In this document: one piece after another, positions 50,116 to 59,095 of the stretch
Numbering within the stretch: position 1 is the first letter of the stretch
How the letters are laid out: the number at the start of each line of letters is the position of its first letter
Source of the DNA: Tsukamurella sp. TY48
GTDB lineage: Bacteria > Actinomycetota > Actinomycetes > Mycobacteriales > Mycobacteriaceae
DNA length: 64,000 nt
NCBI RefSeq assembly: GCF_019656655.1
Contig: NZ_BPMV01000002.1
Coordinates: 310,001-374,000, forward strand
Direction: 5' to 3'
Translations under genes and position numbers: made by a program
Notes under the pieces: generated by a model
The model's database searches: none
What the model was told of the DNA's origin: nothing
What the model saw: the letters and a program-made list of their open reading frames with translations, nothing else

Positions 50116-51107
50116 AAACCCGACATCGCATCCCCACCTTCGCCCTCGCCCTCGTCCTCGCGAGCGCGGCCCTCGTGGGATGCGGCGGACAGACCACGGA
50201 ATCGACCACCGCCTCCGTGACCGGCACCGCCGGTCAGCAGCTCAACCTCACCAGCAAGCAGGACCGCATCGTCCCGAAGAAGGACGAGGCGGCTGCGGCA
50301 CTACTCCCCCAGGCGATCCGGGATCGGGGCACGCTGCGAGTGGGACACGGATCGGGTGCCGGAAACGCGCCCTTCTACTTCCCGGCGACCGACGACGAGC
50401 GGGTGTTCATCGGCGACGAGAGCGATATCGCCTACCTCATCGCGGGCAGTCTCGGACTTCGGTTGGAGGAGTCGAACACCTCGTGGGAGGGCCTGTTCCT
50501 CGGGATCGACAGTGGGCAGTTCGATCTCGGCGTCTCGAACATCACCGTGACCGAGGCGCGCAAGGAGAAGTACGACTTCGCGACCTATCGCAAGGACGAC
50601 CTGGCGGTGGAGGTTCAGGCTGATTCGCCGCTCACCTTCACGGGTCCGGATTCGTTCTCGGGCAAGACGGTCGCCGTCGGCTCGGGAACCAATCAGGAGC
50701 GGATTCTGCAGCGCTACGACGCGGACCTGCGGGCGGCGGGCAAACCGGCCATCGTCATCAAGAACTACCAGGACAACACGGGGACGTACGCCGCGCTCGC
50801 ATCCGGTCAGATCGACGCCTACTTCGGCCCGAACCCGATCGCCGCCTTCCACGTCGCCCAGACGAAGGGCACGCCGCAGGCGACGAAGATCGTGGGCACG
50901 GTGTCGGGCGCCGGCGCTTCGCTGCAGGGGCTGATCGGCGCGACCACGAAGAAGGACAGCGGGATCATCCGCGCGGTGCAGGCGGCGATCGAGTCGACCA
51001 TCCGCAGCGGTGACTACGGCAAGGTCCTGCACCGGTGGGGCCTGGACGCGGAGGCCGTGGCCACCTCGGAGATCAATCCCCCGGGGCTGCCCAAGAACGA
51101 CAAGTAG
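50112..51107 (+). CDS. Substrate-binding lipoprotein of the amino-acid-type ABC importer
   Basis: 331 residues. Lipoprotein signal with lipobox LVGCG near residue 21. Family-3 periplasmic binding-protein fold: RDRGTLRVGHGSGAGNAPFYF, DIAYLIAGSLGLRLE, GVSNITVTEARKEKYDF, a second lobe with GKTVAVGSGTNQERIL and a C-terminal helix. This is the pattern of cystine/glutamate-type binders, but the ligand cannot be read from sequence. The binding-protein gene comes last, after the ATPase. Confidence 0.88.
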   Translation: MKTRHRIPTFALALVLASAALVGCGGQTTESTTASVTGTAGQQLNLTSKQDRIVPKKDEAAAALLPQAIRDRGTLRVGHGSGAGNAPFYFPATDDERVFIGDESDIAYLIAGSLGLRLEESNTSWEGLFLGIDSGQFDLGVSNITVTEARKEKYDFATYRKDDLAVEVQADSPLTFTGPDSFSGKTVAVGSGTNQERILQRYDADLRAAGKPAIVIKNYQDNTGTYAALASGQIDAYFGPNPIAAFHVAQTKGTPQATKIVGTVSGAGASLQGLIGATTKKDSGIIRAVQAAIESTIRSGDYGKVLHRWGLDAEAVATSEINPPGLPKNDK

Positions 51108-51113
51108 GCCGGT

Positions 51114-51851
51114 TCAGCGCGCCGCGGTGGCGTGCGCGACGAACTTGAACCGGTCGCCGCGATAGACGCTGCGGGTCCACTCCAGGGGTGCACCCGCAGC
51201 GTCGCGGCCCAGGCGATGGACCAACAGCAGCGGGTGGCCGTTGGGCACGTCGAGCAGTTCGGCCTCGTGCGGGGACGCGAGCGCGGTTTCGACCGTGTCC
51301 TCCACCGCCACGATGTCGCGACCGTAGTTCTCCCGCAGCGTGCGGTAGAGAGAGGCCGTCGTGCCGAGCCGGTCGGACAGCCCGCGCAGGGGCCCCCGCA
51401 AGTGCGCCACCTCGATGGCGAGCGGCTCGGCGTCGACGATCCGGAGCCGGGTGACGCGGTACACGCGGGTGCCGCGGGACAGGTCCAACGCGGCCTGCGT
51501 CTCGGCATCCGCCGGGACGTGATCGCAGCCCAGGACCTGCGATTCCACGGATTTGCCGGTGACGCCGATGTCCTCGCTGAGCGAGGTGAGTTGGCGCACC
51601 CGCACCACTTTCGGGGGTGCCACGTAGGTGCCGCTGCCGTGCTCGCGGCGCAGGATCCCCTCGGCGGACAGTTCCGAGAGCGCTTTGCGCAGGGTGGTCC
51701 GGGAGACCCCGAGTTCATCGGCCAAACGCCGCTCGGCCGGCAGTGTATCGCCGTGGCCGAGCTGCGCGATCCGCCTCTGCACCTCGACCTTCGCGCGGAA
51801 GTATCGCGGAAGCTCGGTGCCCGGTGCAGCGGGCGAGGACATGTCCACCAT
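51114..51851 (-). CDS. DasR-like GntR/HutC-family regulator
   Basis: 245 residues. N-terminal GntR winged helix (PRYFRAKVEVQRRI, then GDTLPAERRLADELGVSRTTLRKALSEL), C-terminal UTRA effector domain. The C-terminal block PLEWTRSVYRGDRFKFVA and RHEYGSGTYV-like wing align with Streptomyces DasR. DasR senses N-acetylglucosamine or glucosamine-6-phosphate. Divergent from the MFS-kinase pair, with two dre-like sites between. Convergent with the ABC importer, six bases between stops. Confidence 0.87.
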   Translation of the reverse strand: MVDMSSPAAPGTELPRYFRAKVEVQRRIAQLGHGDTLPAERRLADELGVSRTTLRKALSELSAEGILRREHGSGTYVAPPKVVRVRQLTSLSEDIGVTGKSVESQVLGCDHVPADAETQAALDLSRGTRVYRVTRLRIVDAEPLAIEVAHLRGPLRGLSDRLGTTASLYRTLRENYGRDIVAVEDTVETALASPHEAELLDVPNGHPLLLVHRLGRDAAGAPLEWTRSVYRGDRFKFVAHATAAR

Positions 51852-51879
51852 GTGTCACAGAGTACCCCTTGACGAGAAA

Positions 51880-51895
51880 AGTGGTCTATGCCACT
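51880..51895. promoter_or_regulatory. dre-like operator, site 1
   Basis: AGTGGTCTATGCCACT agrees with the DasR-responsive element (A(C/G)TGGTCTAGACCA(C/G)T) at 14 of 16 positions. It is 29 bases upstream of the GntR gene's start, fit for autoregulation. Confidence 0.72.
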
Positions 51896-51909
51896 CTTGC
51901 CTCACCGCA

Positions 51910-51925
51910 ATTGGTATAGACCACT
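51910..51925. promoter_or_regulatory. dre-like operator, site 2
   Basis: ATTGGTATAGACCACT matches the dre consensus at 14 of 16 positions and contains a TATAGA that could be a -10. It lies 25 bases upstream of the MFS gene start. Together with site 1 it gives a tandem operator with centres 30 bases apart. Confidence 0.72.
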
Positions 51926-51949
51926 TGTGGTAGACCTCAAGGAGTGAAC

Positions 51950-53395
51950 ATGAGCAGTACGCAGGCTGCCAAGCCGGCCGCCGGTCTGGGCGTCATGGTC
52001 GGCGTCGCCGCCGCGAGTCTGGGTGTCATCTACGGCTACGACACCTCGAACATCGCCGCCGCGAAGGACTTCATCCGGGCCGATTTCGGACTCGACGACA
52101 CCATGACGCAGGCGCTGGCCACCGTGGTCGTGGTGGGCGAGATCCTCGGCGCGATCGTGGGCGGCTGGTTCGCCAACAAGGTCGGTCGCCGCAAGGCGAT
52201 GATCTCCGTGGCGCTGGGCTACACGGTGTTCGCCCTGTTCGGAGCCCTTGCGCCCACCGTCCCCCTGCTGCTCGCCGCCCGCTTCCTGCTCGGCCTCACC
52301 GTGGGTGTGTCCGTGGTGGTCGTGCCCGTCTTCGTGGCCGAATCCGCCCCGGCGCACCGCCGTGGCGCGATGCTCGTGGCGTACCAGTTCGCCACCATCG
52401 TGGGCATCATCCTCGGCTACGTGCTCGGCTACCTGCTCGCCGGTCTCGGCGCCGCGTCCTGGAAGTGGATGCTGGGCGCCGCCGCGGTTCCGGCGATCCT
52501 GGTCACCCTCGTGCTCCTGCGCCTGCCCGATACGGCGCGCTGGTACATGACCCGCGGCCGTGAGGGAGAGGCCCGCGCCGCACTGATCGCCGTGGAACCC
52601 ACCTCCACCGCGGCCGGTATCGAGGCCGAACTCGACGAGATGCGCGCCCAGCTCTCCGACGAGTCCGGCGGCAAGCTCAGCCAGCTCTTCCGCCAGCCCT
52701 ATCTGCGCGCCACCTTCTTCGTGGTGGTGCTCGGCTTCTTCATCCAGATCACCGGCATCAACGCGATCATCTACTACAGCCCCGACATCTTCGCCTCGAT
52801 GGGCTACGACGGGAACTTCGGCAAGTACATGCTGCCGGCGTTCGTCCAGCTCTTCGGCCTGCTCGCCGTGGTGGTCTCGATCTTCACCGTCGACAAGTTC
52901 GGCCGCCGCCCCATCCTCCTGGGCGGCATCGGCACCATGATCCTGGCCTTCGCCGTGATGATCCTCGCCTACCAGATGGCCGACGGCGATTTCAAGGGCC
53001 ACGAGACCGCCGGCGTGGTCGGCTTCGCGGGACTCGTACTGGTGGTGATCGGATTCTCCTTCGGCTTCGGCTCCCTCGTGTGGGTGTACGCCGGTGAGGC
53101 CTTCCCCGCCCGGCTGCGCGCCTACGGCTCCTCGGCCATGCTCACCTCCGATCTGGTGGCCAATGCGATCGTGGCCCAGTTAACGCTCACGATGCTCAAC
53201 AGCCAACTGCTCGGTGGCACCGGCACATTCGCGGTCTTCGGCGGCCTCACCGTGCTCGCCTTCCTGTTCGTGCTCAAATTCGCCCCGGAGACCAAGGGCC
53301 GCAAGCTCGAAGACATCCAGTACTACTGGCAGAACGACGGTCGGTGGCCCGCACAGACGGCCGCGGCGGCGGGCGCGGAGACGGACGCCCGGTGA
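51950..53395 (+). CDS. MFS sugar porter, probably for N-acetylglucosamine
   Basis: 481 residues from the ATG at 51950, which has AAGGAG at the right distance (a GTG at 51944 is less likely). Twelve membrane helices. Sugar-porter signatures: GRR after helix 2 (VGRRKAMI), RFLLGLTVGV, PDTARWYM, QITGINAIIYYSPDIF, FGRRPILL and PETKGRKLEDI at the end. Sugar type is inferred from the DasR-like regulator and the coupled BadF-type kinase. Confidence 0.88.
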   Translation: MSSTQAAKPAAGLGVMVGVAAASLGVIYGYDTSNIAAAKDFIRADFGLDDTMTQALATVVVVGEILGAIVGGWFANKVGRRKAMISVALGYTVFALFGALAPTVPLLLAARFLLGLTVGVSVVVVPVFVAESAPAHRRGAMLVAYQFATIVGIILGYVLGYLLAGLGAASWKWMLGAAAVPAILVTLVLLRLPDTARWYMTRGREGEARAALIAVEPTSTAAGIEAELDEMRAQLSDESGGKLSQLFRQPYLRATFFVVVLGFFIQITGINAIIYYSPDIFASMGYDGNFGKYMLPAFVQLFGLLAVVVSIFTVDKFGRRPILLGGIGTMILAFAVMILAYQMADGDFKGHETAGVVGFAGLVLVVIGFSFGFGSLVWVYAGEAFPARLRAYGSSAMLTSDLVANAIVAQLTLTMLNSQLLGGTGTFAVFGGLTVLAFLFVLKFAPETKGRKLEDIQYYWQNDGRWPAQTAAAAGAETDAR

Positions 53396-54291
53396 GCGGG
53401 GCGGTGATCGGCCTCGACATCGGAGGCTCCAAGACGCAGGCCGTCCGCGCCGAGAACGGTGTCGTGGTCGCGGAGGCCCTCGCAGGCAGCGCGAACATCT
53501 CCTCGGTGGGGCAGGCCGAGGCCGGACGCCAGCTCGACATCGCGCTCGCCCGCCTCGGCGTCGAGGATGTGGGCGCTGTGTGCGCCGGCGCCGCGGGTGT
53601 GGAGACCCCCGCCGGCGCGGCCACCCTCACCCGGTTGCTGGCCGATCGGATCCCCGGGGCCCGGGTGCGCGTGGTGCACGACAGTCAGCTCATCCTGGCC
53701 GCTGCCGGGGTCCGCGACGGTATCGCCGTCATCTCCGGGACCGGCGCCGTGGCCTGGGGCCGCGCCGGCGACCGGCATGCCCGCGCCGGCGGCTGGGGCT
53801 ACCTCCTCGGCGACGAGGGCAGCGGCTACTGGGTGGCCAAGGAGGCCGTGCGCCGCACCCTGATCCGCCTCGACCGCGACGAGCCCGCCGATCACCTGGG
53901 CCAGCAGTTGGCGGCCGACTGCGGCCTGCAGGACACCGACGAGCTGCTCGACCACTTCTACGCCCAGCCCGAGCGCCGGTACTGGGCAGGCCGCGCGCGC
54001 GTGGTCTTCGAACTCGCGCAGTCGGGCGATCCGGCGAGCACCGAGATCATCGACGAGGCGGCGATCGCACTCACCGAGATCGCGATGTCGGTGGCCGATC
54101 GGATCGGCTCCGCCGGCCCCGTCGTGCTCGCGGGCGGTCTGGCCGTGCACCAGCCCGCGCTGCAGCGCCGAGTGCGTCATCACCTGGGGCTGCGCGGAGT
54201 CTCCGACCTGCGGGTGCTCACCGTGGACCCGGTGCGGGGCGCGATCCAGATCGCGCTGCGCGAACTGGAACGACGGGGCGCGCGGGGCTGA
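53392..54291 (+). CDS. BadF/NagK-type (N-acetyl)glucosamine kinase
   Basis: 299 residues from a GTG at 53392 overlapping the MFS stop. ASKHA fold of the BadF/BadG/N-acetylglucosamine kinase family: phosphate-1 motif GLDIGGSKTQAV at the N terminus, VVHDSQLILAAA, AVISGTGAVAWG (phosphate-2) and GWGYLLGDEGSGYWVAKEA, the typical GlcNAc-kinase loop. It would phosphorylate sugar brought in by the coupled transporter. It ends directly at the convergent trpC stop with no gap. Confidence 0.85.
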   Translation: MSGAVIGLDIGGSKTQAVRAENGVVVAEALAGSANISSVGQAEAGRQLDIALARLGVEDVGAVCAGAAGVETPAGAATLTRLLADRIPGARVRVVHDSQLILAAAGVRDGIAVISGTGAVAWGRAGDRHARAGGWGYLLGDEGSGYWVAKEAVRRTLIRLDRDEPADHLGQQLAADCGLQDTDELLDHFYAQPERRYWAGRARVVFELAQSGDPASTEIIDEAAIALTEIAMSVADRIGSAGPVVLAGGLAVHQPALQRRVRHHLGLRGVSDLRVLTVDPVRGAIQIALRELERRGARG

Positions 54292-55110
54292 TCAGCGCGC
54301 GGGACGCGGGCAGCTGGGGTGCGAGCCCGCGGTGACCAGGTCGGCCACGGCGGAACGCGGGTCGCCCGCGGTCACCAGGCCCTCGCCGACGAGCACGCCG
54401 TCGGCGCCGGCACCGGCGTAGGTCAGCAGATCCCGGCTGTCACGGACACCCGATTCGGCGATCTTGATGACCGAGGACGGGAGTCCGGGGGCGATCCGGG
54501 CGAAGGAGTCCCGGTCGACCTCGAGGGTCTTGAGGTTGCGGGCGTTGACGCCGATCACGGTGGCACCGGCCTCGAGGGCGCGATCGGCCTCGTCCTCGGT
54601 GTGCACCTCGACGAGCGCCGTCATGCCCAGCGACTCGATGCGGTCGAGCAGCGAGACCAGCACCGACTGCTCGAGCGCGGCCACGATCAGGAGCACGATG
54701 TCGGCACCGTGGGCGCGGGCCTCGTGGATCTGGTACGGCGAGACGATGAAGTCCTTGCGCAGCACCGGGATCCGCACCCGCGCGCGCACCGAATCGAGAT
54801 CGGCGAGCGAGCCCTTGAAGCGGCGCTCCTCGGTGAGCACGCTGATCGCGCGCGCCCCGCCGGATTCGTACTGCCCCGCCAGCTCCGCCGGGTCGGCGAT
54901 TCCCGCGAGATCACCCTTCGACGGACTCGCGCGCTTCACCTCGGCGATCACGGCGATACCGGGTTCGCGGAGTGCGGCGGTGGCGTCGAGCGCCGGCGGC
55001 GCGGCCTTCGCGGCGGCCTTGACGGCCGCCAGATCCAGCACCGACTCGCGGGCGGCGAGGTCCGCGCGCACACCCTCGATGATCGCATCGAGCGCAGTGG
55101 GTGAAGTCAC
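54292..55110 (-). CDS. trpC: Indole-3-glycerol phosphate synthase
   Basis: 272 residues from a GTG at 55110. TIM barrel with [11 protein letters not shown] (phosphate and substrate binding, catalytic Lys), [11 protein letters not shown] (catalytic Lys), [26 protein letters not shown] and AESGV. In this order of bacteria trpC normally leads into trpB; here the downstream neighbour is the convergent sugar-kinase gene, so the operon stops here. Confidence 0.96.
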   Translation of the reverse strand: MTSPTALDAIIEGVRADLAARESVLDLAAVKAAAKAAPPALDATAALREPGIAVIAEVKRASPSKGDLAGIADPAELAGQYESGGARAISVLTEERRFKGSLADLDSVRARVRIPVLRKDFIVSPYQIHEARAHGADIVLLIVAALEQSVLVSLLDRIESLGMTALVEVHTEDEADRALEAGATVIGVNARNLKTLEVDRDSFARIAPGLPSSVIKIAESGVRDSRDLLTYAGAGADGVLVGEGLVTAGDPRSAVADLVTAGSHPSCPRPAR

Positions 55111-55151
55111 GGCGGCGGGCCTTTCGGTGGGACGTACAGCGTGCTTCAAGG

Positions 55152-55787
55152 TTATCCCGAGGCCTCCGGGCGATCCTTGCTGACCCCCTCCGTCGGATCG
55201 TCGCCGCTGTCCAGTGCGTCCCACAGGTCGCGTTCGGAGGAATTCTCCGGTTCGGCGGTCTCGAACACCCGCTTCTCGAGCTCCGCGCGCCGGGCGGCGG
55301 GCGCGCTGTACTTCGAATCCATCCCGCCACCGCGCTGACCACGCAGAAGCAGGGTCGCTGCGGCCACCGCGAGAACACCACCGAGCACGGCGACGAGCGG
55401 CCCGGCGATCACCTTGTCGGCCTGCACCACGATGTCCTTCGGGGCCAGCTCGAGGATCGTCTCGATGTACTTGACGTCGGGCTCCTGCGTGATCACCTGG
55501 ATCGCCGGGAAGGCCGAGCCGATCGCCGCGGCCGCCACGACCACCGCCACCGCCACGCGCGCCCAGCCCTTCACGGCGAGGGCGGCCGCGATCGCCGCGA
55601 GGAAGACCAGGGGCAGCACGGTGAGCGCCGAGGCCCAGGTGTGGCCAACGATGTCCACCGTCCGCCCGGGCGAGAGGAAGTCGTTGATATCGGCGCGCAT
55701 CCAGGTCATCCGGCTGGCGCCCCACACCGCGATCGCCGCCAGTAGCAGCAGCACCGAGGCCAGAAGCAGTCCGCGCTTGTCCTTCAT
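55152..55787 (-). CDS. Trp-region conserved membrane protein (TIGR02234, Rv1610-like)
   Basis: 211 residues. Four membrane helices (about 6-24, 50-69, 74-94 and 127-147) and a charged C-terminal tail. Begins in the four-base overlap with the trpE stop. This family is always found in actinobacterial trp operons between trpE and trpC. Function unknown; a role in tryptophan export or regulation has been suggested only by location. Confidence 0.88.
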   Translation of the reverse strand: MKDKRGLLLASVLLLLAAIAVWGASRMTWMRADINDFLSPGRTVDIVGHTWASALTVLPLVFLAAIAAALAVKGWARVAVAVVVAAAAIGSAFPAIQVITQEPDVKYIETILELAPKDIVVQADKVIAGPLVAVLGGVLAVAAATLLLRGQRGGGMDSKYSAPAARRAELEKRVFETAEPENSSERDLWDALDSGDDPTEGVSKDRPEASG

Positions 55788-57340
55788 CGTGCCTCCTCCG
55801 TGACCGCGCGCAGCGTGTTCGCGGCGGCCACCGCCTTGAGCGCGGCCAAGGCCTTGTTGCGCGACTCGTTGTACTCGTACTCCCCCACCGAATCGGCCAC
55901 CACACCGCCGCCCGCCTGCACGTACGCGGTGCCGTCCTTGAGCACGGCGGTCCGGATCGCGATCGCGGTGTCGGCATCGCCCGCGAAGTCGAGATAGCCC
56001 ACGATGCCGCCGTAGAGGCCGCGCCGCGTGAGCTCGGCCTCGTCGATCAGCTCCATGGCGCGCACCTTAGGCGCCCCCGTCAGGGTGCCCGCGGGGAAGC
56101 AGGCGGTCACGGCGTCGAGGGCCTGCTTGCCGTCCGCGAGGTCGCCCGAGACGGTGGAGACCAGGTGCATCACGTGGCTGTACCGCTCGATGCGGCGATA
56201 GTCGGTGACCCGCACGGTGCCCGGTGTGCACACCCGGCCCAGATCGTTGCGGCCCAGGTCCACGAGCATCAGGTGCTCGCTGTTCTCCTTCTCATCGGCG
56301 CGCAGGTCCTTCTCCAGGAGTAGATCCTCCTCGGAGTTCGCGCCGCGCCAGCGGGTACCGGCGATCGGGTGCGTGGTGGCCACGCCGTCGCTCACGGTGA
56401 CCAGGGCCTCGGGGCTCGATCCCACGATGGAGAAGGCGAGCGAGCCGTCAGGGGCCGGGACCTGCACGAGGTACATGTACGGGCTCGGGTTCGAGGCGCG
56501 CAGCACGCGGTAGACGTCGATGGGATCGGCGTCGCTCGACACGGAGAAGCGCTGGCTGGGCACCACCTGGAAGGCCTCACCGGCCTCGATGTCGCCCACC
56601 AGCTTGTCGACGATCGCGCTGTACTCCTCGACGGTCCGCTGCGCGGTGTACTCCGGCTCCGGGCGGGTGAACGAGGCCACCGACGACGCGAGCGGAGCCG
56701 CGAGCGCGGCCTCCATCGCGTCAAGACGGGCCACGGCGTCCGCATAGGCCTCGGCGGCGCGTTCGCTGGCGCCGTCCCAGTTCACGGCGTTGGCGATCAG
56801 CGTGATGGTGCCCTCGTGGTGATCGATCGCGGCGAGGTCGGTGGCCAGCAGCCACACCATCTCGGGCAGGCGCAGATCGTCGACGGTGGTCTCGGGCAGC
56901 TTCTCCAACCGCCGGACGGCGTCGTAGGCGAGGTAGCCCACCATCCCTCCGTTGAGCGGGGGCAACCCCTCGATCGGCTCGGAGCTGAGCAGCCGGAGCA
57001 CCTCGCCGAGCGCGGTGATCGGGTCGCCCCCGGACGGTGCGCCGGCGGGCTTGGTACCGATCCAAGCGGCCTCGCCGTCGATCACGGTGAGCGCGGCCGG
57101 GGCGGGGGCCCCGACGAAGGACCACCGACTCCAGGACTGGCCGGCCGCCGCGGATTCCAGGAGGAAGGTGCCGGGACGTCCGCCCGCGAGCTTCCGATAC
57201 GCCGAGAGCGGGGTCTCGGCGTCGGCGAGCACGGTGCGGGTCACGGGCACCACACGATGCCGCTGGGCGAGCTGCAGGAACTCGTCGAGGCTGGTGGTGG
57301 CGCCGTCGGGCTGGAGGTTCGAAGCCGATTGCGTACTCAT
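55784..57340 (-). CDS. trpE: Anthranilate synthase component I
   Basis: 518 residues. Chorismate-binding fold with [24 protein letters not shown]-like [41 protein letters not shown] and [13 protein letters not shown]. The N-terminal LLES motif ([10 protein letters not shown]) is the tryptophan feedback site. The amidotransferase trpG is not in the window. First gene of the trpE-TIGR02234-trpC transcript. The upstream gap to bcpB is only 37 bases, leaving no room for a leader-peptide attenuator. Confidence 0.97.
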   Translation of the reverse strand: MSTQSASNLQPDGATTSLDEFLQLAQRHRVVPVTRTVLADAETPLSAYRKLAGGRPGTFLLESAAAGQSWSRWSFVGAPAPAALTVIDGEAAWIGTKPAGAPSGGDPITALGEVLRLLSSEPIEGLPPLNGGMVGYLAYDAVRRLEKLPETTVDDLRLPEMVWLLATDLAAIDHHEGTITLIANAVNWDGASERAAEAYADAVARLDAMEAALAAPLASSVASFTRPEPEYTAQRTVEEYSAIVDKLVGDIEAGEAFQVVPSQRFSVSSDADPIDVYRVLRASNPSPYMYLVQVPAPDGSLAFSIVGSSPEALVTVSDGVATTHPIAGTRWRGANSEEDLLLEKDLRADEKENSEHLMLVDLGRNDLGRVCTPGTVRVTDYRRIERYSHVMHLVSTVSGDLADGKQALDAVTACFPAGTLTGAPKVRAMELIDEAELTRRGLYGGIVGYLDFAGDADTAIAIRTAVLKDGTAYVQAGGGVVADSVGEYEYNESRNKALAALKAVAAANTLRAVTEEAR

Positions 57341-57377
57341 CGGGACCCATTATTGCGGGGCCGGTAAGTTCGCCGGT

Positions 57378-57851
57378 ATGCGCACCGGTGGACCGGCCCC
57401 CGATTTCGCACTTCCCGATCAGTCGGGCACCGTCCGCACCCTTGACGAACTGCGTGCCGGACGCCGGGCAGCGGTCTTCTTCTACCTCACCGCGGGCCTT
57501 CCGGTGTGCGTGGCGGAGGTCGGCCGGTTCTGTGACGCCGCAGCGGAATTCGAGCGCCTCGACACCGTCCGCATCGGGATCAGCATGGATCCGCTGCTCC
57601 GCACCCGGGCCTTCGCGGAGGTGATGGCGCCGGGGTTCCCGCTCCTCACCGACGCCGACGGTGCGGTCGCCGAACGATACGGGGTGCGTCGCGGTCGGTA
57701 CGCCGTGGCGCCCGTGCGGCGGCAGAGCTTCCTCATCGACACTGACGGCACGATCCTGCAGATCGTGGTCGGTGAGCTGCGGGCGGTGGCGCACGTCGAG
57801 GAGACCCTGGCGTTCCTGCGCACGCTCAGCGGCCCCGGAGTCAGCGGGTAG
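57378..57851 (+). CDS. bcpB: Peroxiredoxin, BcpB-like
   Basis: 157 residues from the ATG at 57378. AhpC/TSA fold: GGPAPDFALPDQSGTVRTLDEL, FFYLTAGLPVCVAEVGRFC with the probable peroxidatic Cys in PVC, then a resolving-type Cys eight residues on. Position between hisI and trpE on the opposite strand is that of Rv1608c (bcpB) in M. tuberculosis. Reduces peroxides; the reductant is unknown. Confidence 0.85.
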   Translation: MRTGGPAPDFALPDQSGTVRTLDELRAGRRAAVFFYLTAGLPVCVAEVGRFCDAAAEFERLDTVRIGISMDPLLRTRAFAEVMAPGFPLLTDADGAVAERYGVRRGRYAVAPVRRQSFLIDTDGTILQIVVGELRAVAHVEETLAFLRTLSGPGVSG

Positions 57852-57908
57852 CGGATGAGCCCGGCCTCCGCGGCGCCCGGCTGGGCCTGACGATCGGGCG
57901 CCTCGATC

Positions 57909-58286
57909 TCAGGACTGCGCGCGCCCCAGGAGCAGATCGCCGTCGAAACAGGTGTGCGTGCCGGTGTGGCAGGCGGGGCCGGTCTGCCGGACGGTGAGCA
58001 GCACGGTGTCGCCGTCGCAGTCGAGCCGTACGTCGAGGACCTCCTGGATGTGCCCGGAGGTCTCCCCCTTGGCCCACAGCTGCTGGCGCGAGCGCGAGTA
58101 GTAGGTGCCGCGGCGGGTGGCCAGCGTGAGCGCGAGGGCCTCGTCGTTCATCCACGCCATCATGAGCACATCGCCCGTGCCCTCCTCCTGAGCGATGGCC
58201 GCGACCAGGCCGTCGGCGTTGCGCTTGAGGCGGGCGGCGATCGCCGGGGCGAGCCCCGAATCCGCTGGGGTGTCGGGTCCGGTCAT
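57909..58286 (-). CDS. hisI: Phosphoribosyl-AMP cyclohydrolase
   Basis: 125 residues from the ATG at 58286, overlapping the hisF stop by four bases. Third step of histidine synthesis. [51 protein letters not shown] (metal site) and [14 protein letters not shown] (zinc cysteines). No hisE domain is fused; it is a separate gene in this order of bacteria. Confidence 0.95.
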   Translation of the reverse strand: MTGPDTPADSGLAPAIAARLKRNADGLVAAIAQEEGTGDVLMMAWMNDEALALTLATRRGTYYSRSRQQLWAKGETSGHIQEVLDVRLDCDGDTVLLTVRQTGPACHTGTHTCFDGDLLLGRAQS

Positions 58287-59059
58287 CGGCGCACCACCAG
58301 TCCGTGCGCGGCCATCTCGTCCTTGACCTGGCCGATGGTCATATCGCCGAAGTGGAAGACGCTGGCCGCGAGCACGGCGTCGGCTCCCGATTCGACGGCG
58401 GGCGCGAAGTGCTCGACCGCCCCTGCGCCGCCGGAGGCGATCACCGGCACGCGGACCGCGGCGCGGGCGGCGGCGATCATGCGCAGGTCGAATCCGGCCT
58501 TCGTTCCGTCGGCGTCCATCGAGTTCAGCAGGATCTCCCCCACACCGAGTTCCTCGCCGCGGCGGGCCCATTCGATGGCATCGAGGCCGGTGCCCTTACG
58601 GCCGCCGTGCGTCGTGACCTCCCAGCCCGACCGGGTCGGCTCGTCGCCGTCCGGCACGGTGCGGGCGTCGACCGAGAGCACGATGCACTGGCTGCCGAAC
58701 CGGTTGCTCAGTTCCCGCAGCAGCTCGGGCCGGTTGATCGCGGCGGTGTTCACCGAGACCTTGTCGGCGCCGGCGCGCAGCAGCGTGTCGACGTCGTCGA
58801 CGGAGCGCACTCCCCCGCCCACGGTGAGCGGGATGAAGACCTGTTCGGCGGTGCGGCGCACCACCTCCAGCATGGTGCCGCGGCCGGAGCTGGAGGCGGT
58901 GACGTCGAGGAAGGTCAACTCGTCGGCGCCCTGCGCGTCGTACGCCGCGGCGAGTTCAACGGGATCGCCCGCATCGCGCAGGTTCTGGAAGTTGACGCCC
59001 TTGACCACGCGCCCGTCGTCGACGTCCAGGCACGGGATCACGCGTACGGCCACCGTCAT
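58283..59059 (-). CDS. hisF: Imidazole glycerol phosphate synthase cyclase subunit
   Basis: 258 residues. TIM barrel with [31 protein letters not shown], the catalytic Asp pair (CLDVDDG and NSMDADGTK) and PVIASGGAG. Forms the complex with HisH, which is encoded 1.9 kb upstream on the same strand. Followed by hisI with overlap; 36 bases separate it from impA. Confidence 0.97.
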   Translation of the reverse strand: MTVAVRVIPCLDVDDGRVVKGVNFQNLRDAGDPVELAAAYDAQGADELTFLDVTASSSGRGTMLEVVRRTAEQVFIPLTVGGGVRSVDDVDTLLRAGADKVSVNTAAINRPELLRELSNRFGSQCIVLSVDARTVPDGDEPTRSGWEVTTHGGRKGTGLDAIEWARRGEELGVGEILLNSMDADGTKAGFDLRMIAAARAAVRVPVIASGGAGAVEHFAPAVESGADAVLAASVFHFGDMTIGQVKDEMAAHGLVVRR

Positions 59060-59095
59060 CGGCTCCGCCTCCTTCGAATGTGGTTCGTACCGGGG

